Shown: positions 34,639-43,305 of the stretch, piece by piece | Position numbering within the stretch: position 1 is the stretch's first letter | Layout: the number at the start of each line of letters is the position of its first letter | DNA from: Larkinella knui | Lineage (GTDB): Bacteria; Bacteroidota; Bacteroidia; Cytophagales; Spirosomataceae | Direction: 5' to 3' | Assembly (NCBI RefSeq): GCF_003858645.1 | Contig: NZ_RQJP01000001.1 | Coordinates: forward strand, 1,426,001-1,490,000 | Length of the DNA stretch: 64,000 bases | Notes under the pieces: generated by a model | The model's database searches: none | What the model saw: only the letters and a program-made list of their open reading frames with translations | What the model was told of the DNA's origin: nothing | Position numbers and translations under genes: made by a program

Positions 34639-35997
34639 TCAATAGTCGTCATTTAAGGCAAAAATGGGTTTATTTGTTTTCCATTTTCCGCGCGTAAAAT
34701 CCGGAATTTCGATCGGTTTGCTGCCTTTGGCGATGGATTCTTCCGAGAGGGGGCTGATGGCACTCCAGACCGCAGCGTCATATACGTCGATTGGGGGCGG
34801 AACCTTGCGCTTTACGGACTCGATAAAGGCCCGAATGACGAAAAAGTCGATTCCGCCGTGGCCCGCATTTTCGGCAATCTGGGCGTGGCGTTTCCAGACC
34901 GGGTGATCGTATTTTTCCTGGTATTCTTTAAAAGGCTCCCACTCGTGCGGTTTTGCGCTTTTGCCTTCGATGTAAATTGTTTTGCCGTCGTCCATCCAGA
35001 TGCCCTGGGTCCCCTGCGCCCGAAAACCGAGTGAATAGGGGCGGGGCGAGTTGGTGTCGTGCATGATCACAATGTTTTCGCCATTGGCGCAATTAATGAC
35101 CGTCGTGACAACATCCCCCAGTTTAAAATTGACTTTGGCATTCGGGTGGTTGGGTCCACCCGTATCGACAACGTATTTGTGCAGGCTTCGGGCTTTGGTG
35201 GCGGTTGAAGTCAGGTACATAAACCGGTTGCCGCGGTTGATGTCCAGCCAGTGCGCAACCGGCCCTAAACCGTGCGTCGGATACAGATCCCCGTTGCGGT
35301 CGACGGAGTGCTGGGTCCGCCAGCGGGCTTCAGAATACCCTTTCGCGCCAAATTCAGCTCCGACGCCCTGTTTTACGGTTCCGTCGTTGAACTTGACATT
35401 ACGCAAATCGTGCTGATACCCGCAATGGGCATACAGCATTTCGCCAAATAGTCCCTGACGAATCATATTTAAAACCGCCATGACGTCGCGCCGGTAACAG
35501 ACGTTTTCGAGAATCATACAGGGCATTCCGCTTTTTTCCGACGCTTCGATCAAATCCCAGGACTCTTTGAGCGTTACGGTTGCCGACACCTCCACGCCCG
35601 CGTATTTGCCGGCTTTCATGGTCGCTACCGACATCGGCACGTGCCACTCCCAGGGCGTGGCAATCACGACGCCGTCGATGTCGTCGCGTTTGAGCATGTT
35701 CAGAAAGTCTTCATCCGTTTTTCCATACACCGCCGGTTCGGCGCGCCCGGCTTTGCTGATCATGGCTTTGGTGCGATTGATGGCTTCGGGATCAATATCA
35801 CAAATCGCCGTAATGGACACATCGTTCCGGAAAAGAGCCTGGTTCACATGGCTGCGACCCCGACCGCCAACGCCGATGAAAGCCAGGCGAACTTTCTTTT
35901 CCTGGGCCGGTTCACCCGTTAAAATGGTGGGAAACAAATGGGCGGAAGAAACGGTTACGGCAGCAGAACGTAAAAAATGACGTCGATTGGTTTTCAA
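34639..35997 (-). CDS. Gfo/Idh/MocA oxidoreductase, GH109-like, Tat-secreted
   Basis: This 452-residue protein starts with a twin-arginine signal (NRRHFLRSAAVTVSSAHLFP). The Rossmann domain has IGVGGRGRSH, then AICDIDPEA, GVVIATPWEWHVPMSVATM and the YRRDVM segment. The length, the Tat leader, EARWRTQHSVDRNGDLYPTHGLGPVAHW and the C-terminal HGGIDFFVIRAF resemble GH109 alpha-N-acetylgalactosaminidases, which use bound NAD. Inositol-dehydrogenase-like activity is the alternative. It is not in operon with the transporter (117 bp gap). Confidence 0.75.
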   Translation of the reverse strand: MKTNRRHFLRSAAVTVSSAHLFPTILTGEPAQEKKVRLAFIGVGGRGRSHVNQALFRNDVSITAICDIDPEAINRTKAMISKAGRAEPAVYGKTDEDFLNMLKRDDIDGVVIATPWEWHVPMSVATMKAGKYAGVEVSATVTLKESWDLIEASEKSGMPCMILENVCYRRDVMAVLNMIRQGLFGEMLYAHCGYQHDLRNVKFNDGTVKQGVGAEFGAKGYSEARWRTQHSVDRNGDLYPTHGLGPVAHWLDINRGNRFMYLTSTATKARSLHKYVVDTGGPNHPNAKVNFKLGDVVTTVINCANGENIVIMHDTNSPRPYSLGFRAQGTQGIWMDDGKTIYIEGKSAKPHEWEPFKEYQEKYDHPVWKRHAQIAENAGHGGIDFFVIRAFIESVKRKVPPPIDVYDAAVWSAISPLSEESIAKGSKPIEIPDFTRGKWKTNKPIFALNDDY

Positions 35998-36334
35998 AGG
36001 TCTTGGTCGTTAAGGGTTAGTGGTACACGAAACCGTAAAAAAAAGGAAAATATCGGTAGGGCCAAAAAAAAGGGTCGATTACTTGAGTTTAATACCGAAT
36101 GCTTTCCGGACCGGGTTTACCAAATAGCTCAATTATATAATTAAAAGTACGAGTATATACGTATGAACCAAATCAGAAAACAGGCTGTTATTCCTGCGAA
36201 ACTCACTAAAATTGCTCCCTGAAAGCGGATTCTCTCACCGCTTGACGGCTCAAATGTGTTGCAGACAACCTTTCTGACGACATTTTGGTCGAGATTTTAT
36301 AACAATCGAAAATGCCGGGTTGCCGGTTGACAGA
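35998..36334. other. AT-rich divergent intergenic region
   Basis: No ORF is credible. It carries the start regions of the Gfo/Idh gene (minus) and queD (plus). It contains the 12-bp palindrome AATTATATAATT at 36131-36142 and several A-rich runs (36037-36072). No perfect promoter box is seen on either strand. Confidence 0.4.
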
Positions 36335-36751
36335 ATGGACAAAAAACGGGTAGCGGTGTTTCGAAAGGAACACTTCAACGCGGCTCATCGTCTTCATAAT
36401 CCGGAATGGTCGGATGAAGAGAACCAACGGGTTTTTGGCAAGTGCAACAATCCCCACTACCACGGCCATAACTACGAACTTTTTGTCCAGGTTACGGGCG
36501 AAGTGGATCCGGTTACGGGGTTCGTGATGGATATGAAGCTGCTCAGTGACCTGATCAAAGCCCGGGTTACGGATAAATTCGATCACAAAAATCTGAATTT
36601 GGATACCGAAGAATTTAAAAATCTAAATCCCTCCGCCGAGCATATCGCTATAGTTATTTACGATTCGCTGCGTAGCCAGCTTGACTCATCTCTGGATTTG
36701 AAAATCAGACTTTATGAAACCGAACGGAACTTCGTTGAATACCCGGTCTAA
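36335..36751 (+). CDS. queD: 6-pyruvoyl-tetrahydropterin synthase family (QueD-like)
   Basis: Start ATG 36335 gives 138 residues. It has the zinc His of FNAAHRLHN, the conserved Cys and two His of KCNNPHYHGHNYEL, and DFKxLS-like GFVMDMKLLSDL. The C-terminal end is RLYETERNFVEY, with the Glu of the substrate pocket. The product is 6-carboxy-tetrahydropterin (queuosine route) or 6-pyruvoyl-tetrahydropterin; from sequence alone the two are not separable. Its coupling to folE, which overlaps it by 38 bp, shows that both act on the GTP-derived dihydroneopterin triphosphate. Confidence 0.88.
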   Translation: MDKKRVAVFRKEHFNAAHRLHNPEWSDEENQRVFGKCNNPHYHGHNYELFVQVTGEVDPVTGFVMDMKLLSDLIKARVTDKFDHKNLNLDTEEFKNLNPSAEHIAIVIYDSLRSQLDSSLDLKIRLYETERNFVEYPV

Positions 36752-37448
36752 CGGCCATCACCTTGCTTATGATTTGCTGAATGATGTATCGGTCGACGAA
36801 ATGGGAGATGACCACGTGGCCTCGTCAAGTGAAACTCCGATGCGGGAAGATGCTTTTGAACTCAGCGACGATACAAAAATTGAATTGATCGAAGGCCATT
36901 TTCGTGAAATAATGAACATCCTCGGTCTTGATCTGACCGACGACAGTTTGAAGGGAACCCCCCGGCGCGTGGCCAAAATGTATGTCAAAGAGATTTTTAG
37001 CGGACTGAATCCCGCCAAAAAGCCAATCGCGACGCTTTTTGAGAACAAATACCAGTACAGTGAAATGCTGGTAGAAAAAGGAATTACGGTTCATTCCCAG
37101 TGTGAACACCATTTTGTGCCCATCATTGGTCGTGCGCACGTCGCGTATATTTCGAGCGGGAAAGTGATTGGGTTGTCGAAGCTAAACCGCATTGTGCAAT
37201 ATTTTGCCAAACGCCCGCAGGTTCAGGAGCGGTTGACGGTGCAGATTGCCAATGAGTTGAAAGCGGTTTTGCAGACGGAAGACGTCGCTGTCATCATCGA
37301 TGCCCGGCATTTGTGCGTTTCGATGCGCGGAGTGCAGGATGCCAACAGCTCAACCGTGACGGTGCACTACTGCGGCAAATTCAAGGACGACGAAGCCACC
37401 CGGCAGGAATTCCTGCGCCACGTCAGCGAACCCACCGCAACTTTGTAG
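36714..37448 (+). CDS. folE: GTP cyclohydrolase I FolE
   Basis: This 244-residue protein has a variable N-terminal extension of about 55 residues, then the FolE core: LKGTPRRVAKMYVKEIF, TVHSQCEHHFVPIIGRAHVAYI with the zinc Cys and His, GLSKLNRIVQYFAKRPQVQERL, and ARHLCVSMRGVQD with the second zinc Cys. It converts GTP to 7,8-dihydroneopterin triphosphate. The start at 36714 lies inside queD; ATGs at 36801 and 36840 are alternatives, but the upstream extension reads like a conserved segment. Its stop codon lies in the repeat arm at 37446. Confidence 0.93.
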   Translation: MKPNGTSLNTRSNGHHLAYDLLNDVSVDEMGDDHVASSSETPMREDAFELSDDTKIELIEGHFREIMNILGLDLTDDSLKGTPRRVAKMYVKEIFSGLNPAKKPIATLFENKYQYSEMLVEKGITVHSQCEHHFVPIIGRAHVAYISSGKVIGLSKLNRIVQYFAKRPQVQERLTVQIANELKAVLQTEDVAVIIDARHLCVSMRGVQDANSSTVTVHYCGKFKDDEATRQEFLRHVSEPTATL

Positions 37449-37529
37449 TAAAGAGTGATGAGTTAAGAATGAAGAGTTGATAAGCGGGCGCCCGCTAACT
37501 CTTCATTCTTAACTCATCACTCTTTACTA
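37446..37529. repeat. Perfect 33-bp-arm inverted repeat holding two stop codons
   Basis: The left arm 37446-37478 is the exact complement of the right arm 37497-37529. The 18-nt middle contains a second palindrome, AGCGGGCGCCCGCT (37483-37496). The left arm is made of 7-nt units (AAGAGTG, ATGAGTT, AAGAATG, AAGAGTT). The first three bases are the TAG stop of folE, and the last three on the opposite strand are the TAA stop of the convergent isomerase gene. It should act as a transcription terminator in both directions, but there is no T-run; it may be a mobile repeat. Confidence 0.9.
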
Positions 37530-38462
37530 AACAAGTGTTCCGACGCGCTCCAGGAGCGCTTTTGTTTTTTTAATGCCTTCGTATTCGCTCAGGGTTGAGC
37601 CTTCGTATTCGATACCGGCGATGCCTTTGAAACCGCTGTCTTTCACGATTTTCATCATGCGCATGTAATCGGTATCCGTACAGTTGCCGTTGGCGTCGAA
37701 ATCGTGGGTTTTGGCACTGACGCCTTTCGCGAAGGGCATCATTTCGCCAACGCCTTTGTAGCGGTCGTATTCTTCCACACATTTGCCGCCCCATTCGGAA
37801 CCATCGCTGCGTTTGATGCAGAAATTGCCGAAATCTGGCAGAATACCGACATTTTTCATGTTTACCTGCTTCATGACGCCCGTCAGCCACTGGCCATTGG
37901 ACGAATAACTGCCGTGGTTTTCAACAATGACGTTGATGTTCATGGTTTTGGCGAATTCGCCCAGTTTTCCCAGGCCATCGATGGCGGCTTTGGCGACTTC
38001 TTCTTCCGTTCCTTTGCCAAACGCGTTGACCCGAATCGTTTTGCAGCCCAGGGTTTTGGCGCATTCGACCCAGGGCTTGTGTTTTTCAACCGCTTCGTTG
38101 CGTTTGGTGGCATCGGTTTCGCCCAGAAATCCTTCACCATCGATCATAATCAGGTGATTCCGAACGCCATTGTCCTTGCAGCGCATCAGCAATTCTTTCA
38201 GGTACGTGGCATCCTTCGCTTTGTCCTTAAAAAACTGGTTGACGTATTCGACGATATCGATTCCAAATTCATTTTTGGCGAGGGCCGGAAAGTCGAGGTT
38301 CGTGATTTTTTTCTCGGTAAACAACGCTTTGTGCAATGACCATTCGGCCAGTGAAATTTCAAAGAACGGTTTTTTCGCCATTGATTCCGCCATACCCGGC
38401 AGGGCGGAAGAAACGGCGGTCAGCGCGCCGAGTTGTTTCAGAAAATTGCGACGTGAAGTCAT
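37527..38462 (-). CDS. Tat-exported sugar phosphate isomerase/epimerase-like protein
   Basis: This 311-residue protein starts with a twin-arginine signal ([22 protein letters not shown]). The mature TIM barrel has motifs of the xylose-isomerase-like AP endonuclease-2 fold: [13 protein letters not shown], a metal-binding [19 protein letters not shown] and GIEYEGS. It is probably a periplasmic or extracellular sugar isomerase/epimerase or lyase. The substrate is unknown. It may work with the Gfo/Idh protein, also Tat-exported. Confidence 0.8.
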   Translation of the reverse strand: MTSRRNFLKQLGALTAVSSALPGMAESMAKKPFFEISLAEWSLHKALFTEKKITNLDFPALAKNEFGIDIVEYVNQFFKDKAKDATYLKELLMRCKDNGVRNHLIMIDGEGFLGETDATKRNEAVEKHKPWVECAKTLGCKTIRVNAFGKGTEEEVAKAAIDGLGKLGEFAKTMNINVIVENHGSYSSNGQWLTGVMKQVNMKNVGILPDFGNFCIKRSDGSEWGGKCVEEYDRYKGVGEMMPFAKGVSAKTHDFDANGNCTDTDYMRMMKIVKDSGFKGIAGIEYEGSTLSEYEGIKKTKALLERVGTLV

Positions 38463-38605
38463 AGGTTAATCGTTTTGATTTGGGCTTTTCCCGAACGCCG
38501 GGATTGTGTTGTCTGGCAAGTTACTAAAAAAGGTTGGCTTCAATAAGCAGCCAACCCTACGGGATATAATAACCTCTAAAATTGGGGCACTCAGCTCCTG
38601 GTGCT

Positions 38606-38824
38606 TTAACTGGTTTGAACCTGGTTTTCCATTTCCCTGATTCGGACCAGATTGGTCTCGTATATTTTTTCCTGACGGGCAATTTCATCCAGCTTTGTTT
38701 GAATGATAGCGGGATCGGTTGTCGGCATCTGAAGCAGGGGCGACCTTTTAAGATTAGAGATCATCACCTGCAAGGCATTGTTCTCGCGTTTGAGACGGGC
38801 TAACTGCTCTTGAATCGTTTCCAT
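38606..38824 (-). CDS. Small coiled-coil protein
   Basis: This is 72 residues: METIQEQLARLKRENNALQ, then a central PLLQMPTTDP break, then AIIQTKLDEIARQEKIYETNLVRIREMENQ. Two heptad-like helices are linked by a Pro/Thr turn. No signal or motif is present. Regular codon use supports it as a gene. It looks like a helical-hairpin adaptor; function unknown. Confidence 0.55.
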   Translation of the reverse strand: METIQEQLARLKRENNALQVMISNLKRSPLLQMPTTDPAIIQTKLDEIARQEKIYETNLVRIREMENQVQTS

Positions 38825-39451
38825 AGTAACCTGTTGTTTTGCGTTAACGTGCTATTTAACAGGTCTATACTACGTATTTTATAAGGATTGCCCAATCAAT
38901 TCCTTTAAAAAATTTAGCAAACGGGATTGGTGGAGTATACGCCCGGATTTTGAAAACCGCTGAGTACCTGCCTAACCGGGATTCGGGCCTGGAACTATAC
39001 GAAAGCCTGAGCCTCAAAGGCAAACGGGATAAAACGGTCTGACCCATCTTGAGCAAATCGGCCCGTTCAGTATCCCGGATAATTCGTCGAAAGCTGGCAT
39101 GGAAAGCGTCTACAGATTGAGCCAGTAAAATAGAGGGTTCTCATGGTGACCCCGAACCGCATCCGTGCTGTAAAAGGACCTTTGGCGACCGGCGGTGAGA
39201 CTGAAATCCTGGAGAAGCAACCAGCTCTTTCCTTCTTATAGAGTGCCGGTATGGCAGCCAAACGTCCCAAAAAAGGAAAAAGGCCCTCAGCAGCGTGTGC
39301 GGGGGCCTTTTTAACCGAGATATGAATACAACCTGAATTAAGTATCTCATTTGAGCACTAAATTCTCACCGAAAATTACAAAAAAGTTGGTAACGACCAA
39401 CTTTTTTAATCGGATTTTAAGAAATTTTTTCGAAGAAGAACCGCCCAAATG
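38825..39451. other. Gene-poor region with a broken ORF and terminator
   Basis: No intact gene is seen. The plus frame from about 38868 to 39043 is open without a start and ends in ...YLPNRDSGLELYESLSLKGKRDKTV-stop; it reads like the C-terminal remnant of a lost gene, of no recognised family. Reading frames downstream to 39270 carry several stops. The stretch ends with a strong terminator at 39277-39313. From 39317 to 39451 I see nothing but an AT-rich upstream region. Confidence 0.4.
39277..39313 (+). terminator. Strong terminator without an obvious gene
   Basis: Stem AAAAAGGCCC (39277-39286) / GGGCCTTTTT (39303-39312). No plus-strand gene precedes it, so it marks the end of an unannotated transcript, or of a decayed gene. 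Confidence 0.7.
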
Positions 39452-40450
39452 TCACTCCGCTTCCGTGACGAAATGTTTTTGATTGGTTGAAATATTGGCA
39501 ATCGTCCATTCCACATCCCCGGAAAACACCTGGGCCCGAACCGGACAATCGGCAATGCGGCAGTAGGAACAACATTCCGGTAAACACGGGTCGGCGTGAA
39601 TGAAAATCTCGACTTCCGTATCGATTTCGCTATTTAAAGCTTCTTCAAATTCGTGGACTTCCTGGTGAACCTGCGCCAGACTCCAGTAATAAGGCAGCGT
39701 CAGATGACAGTCGATGTGCAAATCCGCCCCGTAACGCTGGGCCCGCATGTTGTGAATGTCAATCCAGTTGCTGCGCTTGTGGCGGTTAAGAATTGAAAGG
39801 ATGCGTTGCAGTAAGGTGAGATCGGTTTCGTCCATCAAACCCGCTACCGAATGCCGAATCAGCCCGAAGCCGTTGAACATAATAACCCCCGACAGAATCA
39901 GCGACAATACGCCGTCCAGCCAGGTCAGTCCGGTTAAAAGAATGATGCCGATGCCAACGACGACAATCAAACTGCTCAAACTGTCGGTCAACAGGTGACG
40001 GCCGTCGGCAATGAGCGTAATCGAGTGGGTGGAACGCCCATTTCGGATCAGCAGCCAGCCCACCACCGCGTTGGCAACGGTGGTCAGCGCAATCAGCGCA
40101 ACGCCCCAATCCAGGTTGGTAATCGACTGCGGTTCCGAAAATGATTGAATGGCCTGAAAGATGATGAACACCCCCGCCGACAGAATTAAAGCGCCTTCAA
40201 AACCGGACGAGAAAAACTCGATCTTGCCGTGTCCGTAGGGGTGGTTGCGGTCGCGGGGCTGGCCCGACAGGTAGATGCTGTAGAGGGCGAAACCGCTGGC
40301 AATCACGTTGATAATCGATTCAAGGGCGTCCGTCAAAACCGCCGTGGAGAACGTCAGCCACCAGGCTGTAAACTTGAGGACCATCAGCGTTAGACTCAGA
40401 CCCAGTGAGATCGACATCCATTTGTATTTGATTCGCTGACTGGGTTGCAT
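39452..40450 (-). CDS. Cation diffusion facilitator (CDF) transporter
   Basis: Start 40450 gives MQPSQRIKYKWMSISLGLSL and 332 residues. An upstream open stretch of 57 codons is out of family and would cover the promoter. Six membrane helices are present. The metal sites are in helix 2 (TDALESIINV, Asp with an N-x-x-A variant) and helix 5 (ADGRHLLTDSLSS, H-x-x-x-D). The NHPYGHGKIEFFSSGFEG loop is conserved. The cytosolic domain adds a Cys-rich tail, CLPECCSYCRIADC (residues about 292-305), which may bind metal too. Likely Zn2+/Fe2+ efflux. Confidence 0.85.
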   Translation of the reverse strand: MQPSQRIKYKWMSISLGLSLTLMVLKFTAWWLTFSTAVLTDALESIINVIASGFALYSIYLSGQPRDRNHPYGHGKIEFFSSGFEGALILSAGVFIIFQAIQSFSEPQSITNLDWGVALIALTTVANAVVGWLLIRNGRSTHSITLIADGRHLLTDSLSSLIVVVGIGIILLTGLTWLDGVLSLILSGVIMFNGFGLIRHSVAGLMDETDLTLLQRILSILNRHKRSNWIDIHNMRAQRYGADLHIDCHLTLPYYWSLAQVHQEVHEFEEALNSEIDTEVEIFIHADPCLPECCSYCRIADCPVRAQVFSGDVEWTIANISTNQKHFVTEAE

Positions 40451-40486
40451 GAAGCCGTTGGCTGGTTTATAGCCCGCAAAGGTAGT

Positions 40487-40494
40487 AAACTGTA
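40487..40494 (-). promoter_or_regulatory. -7 box of the CDF gene
   Basis: On the minus strand TACCTTTG lies 36 nt before the CDF start at 40450, which rules out the longer 5' extension of that ORF as coding. Confidence 0.5.
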
Positions 40495-40507
40495 AAGGAT
40501 TTCTCTT

Positions 40508-40515
40508 TACATTTG
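40508..40515 (+). promoter_or_regulatory. -7 box of the NUDIX gene
   Basis: TACATTTG ends only 5 nt before the ATG at 40521. Transcription would start at or next to the A of the start codon, so the mRNA would be nearly leaderless. Confidence 0.45.
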
Positions 40516-40520
40516 CCAGT

Positions 40521-41069
40521 ATGGAGTTTACGGAAAATCCCTGGAAAACACTTACTTCGACCGTTGTGTACGATAACAACTGGTTGAAAATCAGGCATGA
40601 AGAAGTGATTACGCCGTCCAATACACCCGGTATTTATGGCGTCGTCAGCTTCAAGAATAAAGCCGTTGTGGTTGTCCCGATCGACCAGGAGGGGTACACC
40701 TACCTGGTGGGGCAATACCGCTATCCGCTCGATGAATACTCCTGGGAGGTTCCGGAAGGCGGAGCGCCCATCGGCACGGATCTACTGGAATCGGCCCGGC
40801 GCGAATTAAAGGAAGAAACCGGTCTGGAAGCCGCAAAATGGACCATGATCGGACGCATTCATACGTCCAATTCCGCAACCGACGAAGAAGGATTTCTCTA
40901 CATCGCGGAGGAGTTGAGCCAGGGCGCACACGAACCGGAAGAAACTGAACAATTGCAAATCCGGCGGGTTTTACTGGCTGATGCGGTTCAAATGGTGATG
41001 AATGGTGAAATCACCGACGCGCTCAGTGTCTGCGCCCTGTTGAAAATCGCGCGCTTGAAACGGATTTGA
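40521..41069 (+). CDS. NUDIX hydrolase, ADP-ribose pyrophosphatase type
   Basis: This 182-residue protein has a NUDIX box from residue 75: GGAPIGTDLLESARRELKEETG (G-x5-E-x7-R-E-U-x-E-E-x-G-U). An N-terminal dimer strand region (VVYDNNWLKIRHEEV) and YRYPLDEYSWEVPEG are typical of ADP-ribose pyrophosphatase or UDP-sugar hydrolases. It cleaves a nucleoside diphosphate linked to a moiety X; ADP-ribose or a nucleoside-diphosphate sugar is likely. The 3' end is 4 bp from the LysE gene, so they are co-transcribed. Confidence 0.85.
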   Translation: MEFTENPWKTLTSTVVYDNNWLKIRHEEVITPSNTPGIYGVVSFKNKAVVVVPIDQEGYTYLVGQYRYPLDEYSWEVPEGGAPIGTDLLESARRELKEETGLEAAKWTMIGRIHTSNSATDEEGFLYIAEELSQGAHEPEETEQLQIRRVLLADAVQMVMNGEITDALSVCALLKIARLKRI

Positions 41070-41073
41070 TTGA

Positions 41074-41715
41074 ATGATGATTGAAGCTATTTTCTACGGT
41101 TTTATTGCGGGAATCCTACTCTGTCTGACATTCGGAACCGTGTTTTTCTCCCTCATGCAAAATAGTGTCGACAACGGCTACCGCTCGGGTATCAAGATTG
41201 CCTTCGGTGTCGTCGTTTGTGATGCGATCTTCGTAGTCTGTGCGTTGTTCGGTACCGCTTTTTTGCCCAAAATTGAAGGTTTCGAGTTCTATTTGACGCT
41301 TTTTGGCGTTATTTTGCTCATGGCCATGGGCGTTGCCAATCTCTTTAAAGGCACCCCCCGGCTGGCGTATCCAAAAACCCGTTTCGGGAATTTTCTCTAT
41401 TATTTTACGACCGGGTTTGTGCTGAACGCCATCAACCCCATCAATTTCATTACCTGGGTGACGCTGGCGGCTTACCTAACGAACTCACTCCACTACAGCA
41501 ACCAGGAGCGGTACGGTTTTATGATTGCCAGCCTCATCGGTATCTTCACGACCGAATCAGCGCTGGCCGTATTTGCCCACAAACTGAAGCGGTTTTTTAC
41601 GCCGAAAGTGGTGTTGATCTTTAACCGTACCACCGGTATTGTTTTTATCGGTATTGCCTTGCAACTGGCCTGGACCCGGCTTTATGATCCGCTGCTGGTT
41701 ATGTTGAAACCCTAA
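41074..41715 (+). CDS. LysE-family amino-acid exporter-like protein
   Basis: This 213-residue membrane protein has six helices. The N-terminal GFIAGILLCLTFGTVFFSLMQNSVDNGYRSGIKIAFGVVVCDAIF is the LysE/RhtB core with the usual GP-type motif replaced by L-C-L-T-F-G. A central NAINPINFITWVTL matches the second half motif. It probably exports amino acids or small metabolites. It follows the NUDIX gene by 4 bp. Confidence 0.8.
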   Translation: MMIEAIFYGFIAGILLCLTFGTVFFSLMQNSVDNGYRSGIKIAFGVVVCDAIFVVCALFGTAFLPKIEGFEFYLTLFGVILLMAMGVANLFKGTPRLAYPKTRFGNFLYYFTTGFVLNAINPINFITWVTLAAYLTNSLHYSNQERYGFMIASLIGIFTTESALAVFAHKLKRFFTPKVVLIFNRTTGIVFIGIALQLAWTRLYDPLLVMLKP

Positions 41716-41720
41716 CCGCG

Positions 41721-43292
41721 TTAGGCCCGGGCCGATTCGACTTCAATGCCCTGGGTTTTCAGAAACCCTTCCCAATCGGCAACCAAATTCTTTTTCAGAA
41801 CGCGGGGGAATTTGTTCTGACCGCCCATTTTGCCCTTGGCTTCCATCCACTTGTAAAAAATAGAAGCCGGCAAAACCGTCACAAACACATCCTTGAGGGC
41901 GTGCCGACGCTCCACGGCGTAATCATCATTCAACTCCTTGAGTTTAGCGTCGATCAGGTTTTTCAAAACCGTCTCGTCGACCGGATCATTGGTGCCGATG
42001 TACCAGTGGTGGGCAAACAGGGTATCATACGAAATACCGGCAACCGTAAATTCCCGAACATCGATTTTCAGTTCCTGAGAAGCCAGTTCAACGGCTTTGT
42101 TCATGTTGTCGACCGAAAGGTGTTCTCCGCAAAGACTCAGAAAGTGCTTGGTTCGGCCGGTAATGACGATTTCACACCGCTTTTTATTGACAAATTTTAT
42201 CGTATCCCCGATCAGATACCGCCAGGCACCCGAACAGGTCGAAATCAGCAGCGCATATTCTTTGCCTTCTTCCACCTCGTCGATCATCAACGCCTGCGGT
42301 TTATCGATCACCTCGCCGTCGGCATTGAAATTCTCGTCGGTAAACGGGATAAATTCGAAGAAAATACCGTTGTCGAGCACCAGCTGCATCCCTTCCGCAT
42401 CGGGGTGGGTCTGGTAGGCAATGAATCCTTCCGAAGCCAGATACGTCTCAATGTACGTGATGGGGTGGGCCAGCAGGTGTTCAAAACCCTGCCGATACGG
42501 TTCAAACGAAACCCCGCCGTGGCAGAAAACCATCAGATTCGGCCAGATGTCGTGGATGGTTTTAACCTTGTAATGGGCAATAATTTTTTCCATCAGCAAC
42601 TGAATCCAGGCCGGAACGCCCACCACGAAGCCAATGTCCCACTGGTCGGCTTTCTCCGTGATTTCATCCAGTTTCAGTGCCCAGTCGCGTTCCTGCGCGA
42701 TTTCTTTGCCCGGTTTATAAAACTGCTGAAACCAGAACGGAATCTGGCTGGCCGTAATACCGCTCAAATCGCCCTCAAAGTGGTTGTCACGGTAATTTAA
42801 CTGGGTGCTGCCGCCCAGCATCAAAAATCCTTTTTCGTAGAGTTGCGACGGCAGGTGCTGGTAACGACCCAAACTCAGAATTTGCCGGATGCTGGTTTTC
42901 TGAATGGCTTTCGACATGGTTTTCGTCACCGGAATGTACTTCGAAGCGGCTTCCGAAGTGCCCGAACTCAGGGCAAAATACTTGACCCGGCCCGGCCAGC
43001 AGACATTCTTTTCGCCATTGATGGAACGCTGCCACCAGTCTTTGTAAATCTTGTTGTAATCGTAAATGGGAACAAGCTCCCGAAACTTTCTATAAAACTC
43101 CTTTTCGTCTTCGAAAAAAGCGGCATTCTCGATGTCTTCAAACTGAAAAGCCTGACCAAACTGCGTGTAACGCGCTTTCCCGATCAGTTTGACAAACGTT
43201 TTCTTTTGTAATTTGAAGGCATTTAACTTCTTGCGTCTGACCACGTTGGTCAACGAAATCCCTCTTTTCAATAAACTTCCCAATAAGGCCAT
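41721..43292 (-). CDS. GH3-family acyl/amino acid adenylating enzyme
   Basis: This 523-residue protein is of the bacterial GH3 type, an ANL-superfamily acyl acid-amido synthetase. Seen are the P-loop-like FALSSGTSEAASKYIPVT, the GGSTQLNYRDNH stretch, NLMVFCHGGVSFEPYRQGFEHLL, IETYLASEGFIAYQ, and LISTCSGAWRYLIGDTIKFV followed by ITGRTKHFLSLCGEHLS. It would conjugate an amino acid to a carboxylate after adenylation. The native substrate in Bacteroidota is unknown. The 3' end is 5 bp from the LysE stop. Confidence 0.85.
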   Translation of the reverse strand: MALLGSLLKRGISLTNVVRRKKLNAFKLQKKTFVKLIGKARYTQFGQAFQFEDIENAAFFEDEKEFYRKFRELVPIYDYNKIYKDWWQRSINGEKNVCWPGRVKYFALSSGTSEAASKYIPVTKTMSKAIQKTSIRQILSLGRYQHLPSQLYEKGFLMLGGSTQLNYRDNHFEGDLSGITASQIPFWFQQFYKPGKEIAQERDWALKLDEITEKADQWDIGFVVGVPAWIQLLMEKIIAHYKVKTIHDIWPNLMVFCHGGVSFEPYRQGFEHLLAHPITYIETYLASEGFIAYQTHPDAEGMQLVLDNGIFFEFIPFTDENFNADGEVIDKPQALMIDEVEEGKEYALLISTCSGAWRYLIGDTIKFVNKKRCEIVITGRTKHFLSLCGEHLSVDNMNKAVELASQELKIDVREFTVAGISYDTLFAHHWYIGTNDPVDETVLKNLIDAKLKELNDDYAVERRHALKDVFVTVLPASIFYKWMEAKGKMGGQNKFPRVLKKNLVADWEGFLKTQGIEVESARA

Positions 43293-43305
43293 GGGTCAAT
43301 GGGTT

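Noticed and set aside
38825-39320. IS66-like transposase remnant or tmRNA/RNase P RNA
   Set aside because: No matching core motifs or structures could be found in any frame; left as an unexplained region.
41901-42800. 299-residue plus-strand open frame
   Set aside because: It lies fully antisense to the GH3 gene, which shows strong family motifs; no start context or family signal is seen on the plus strand.
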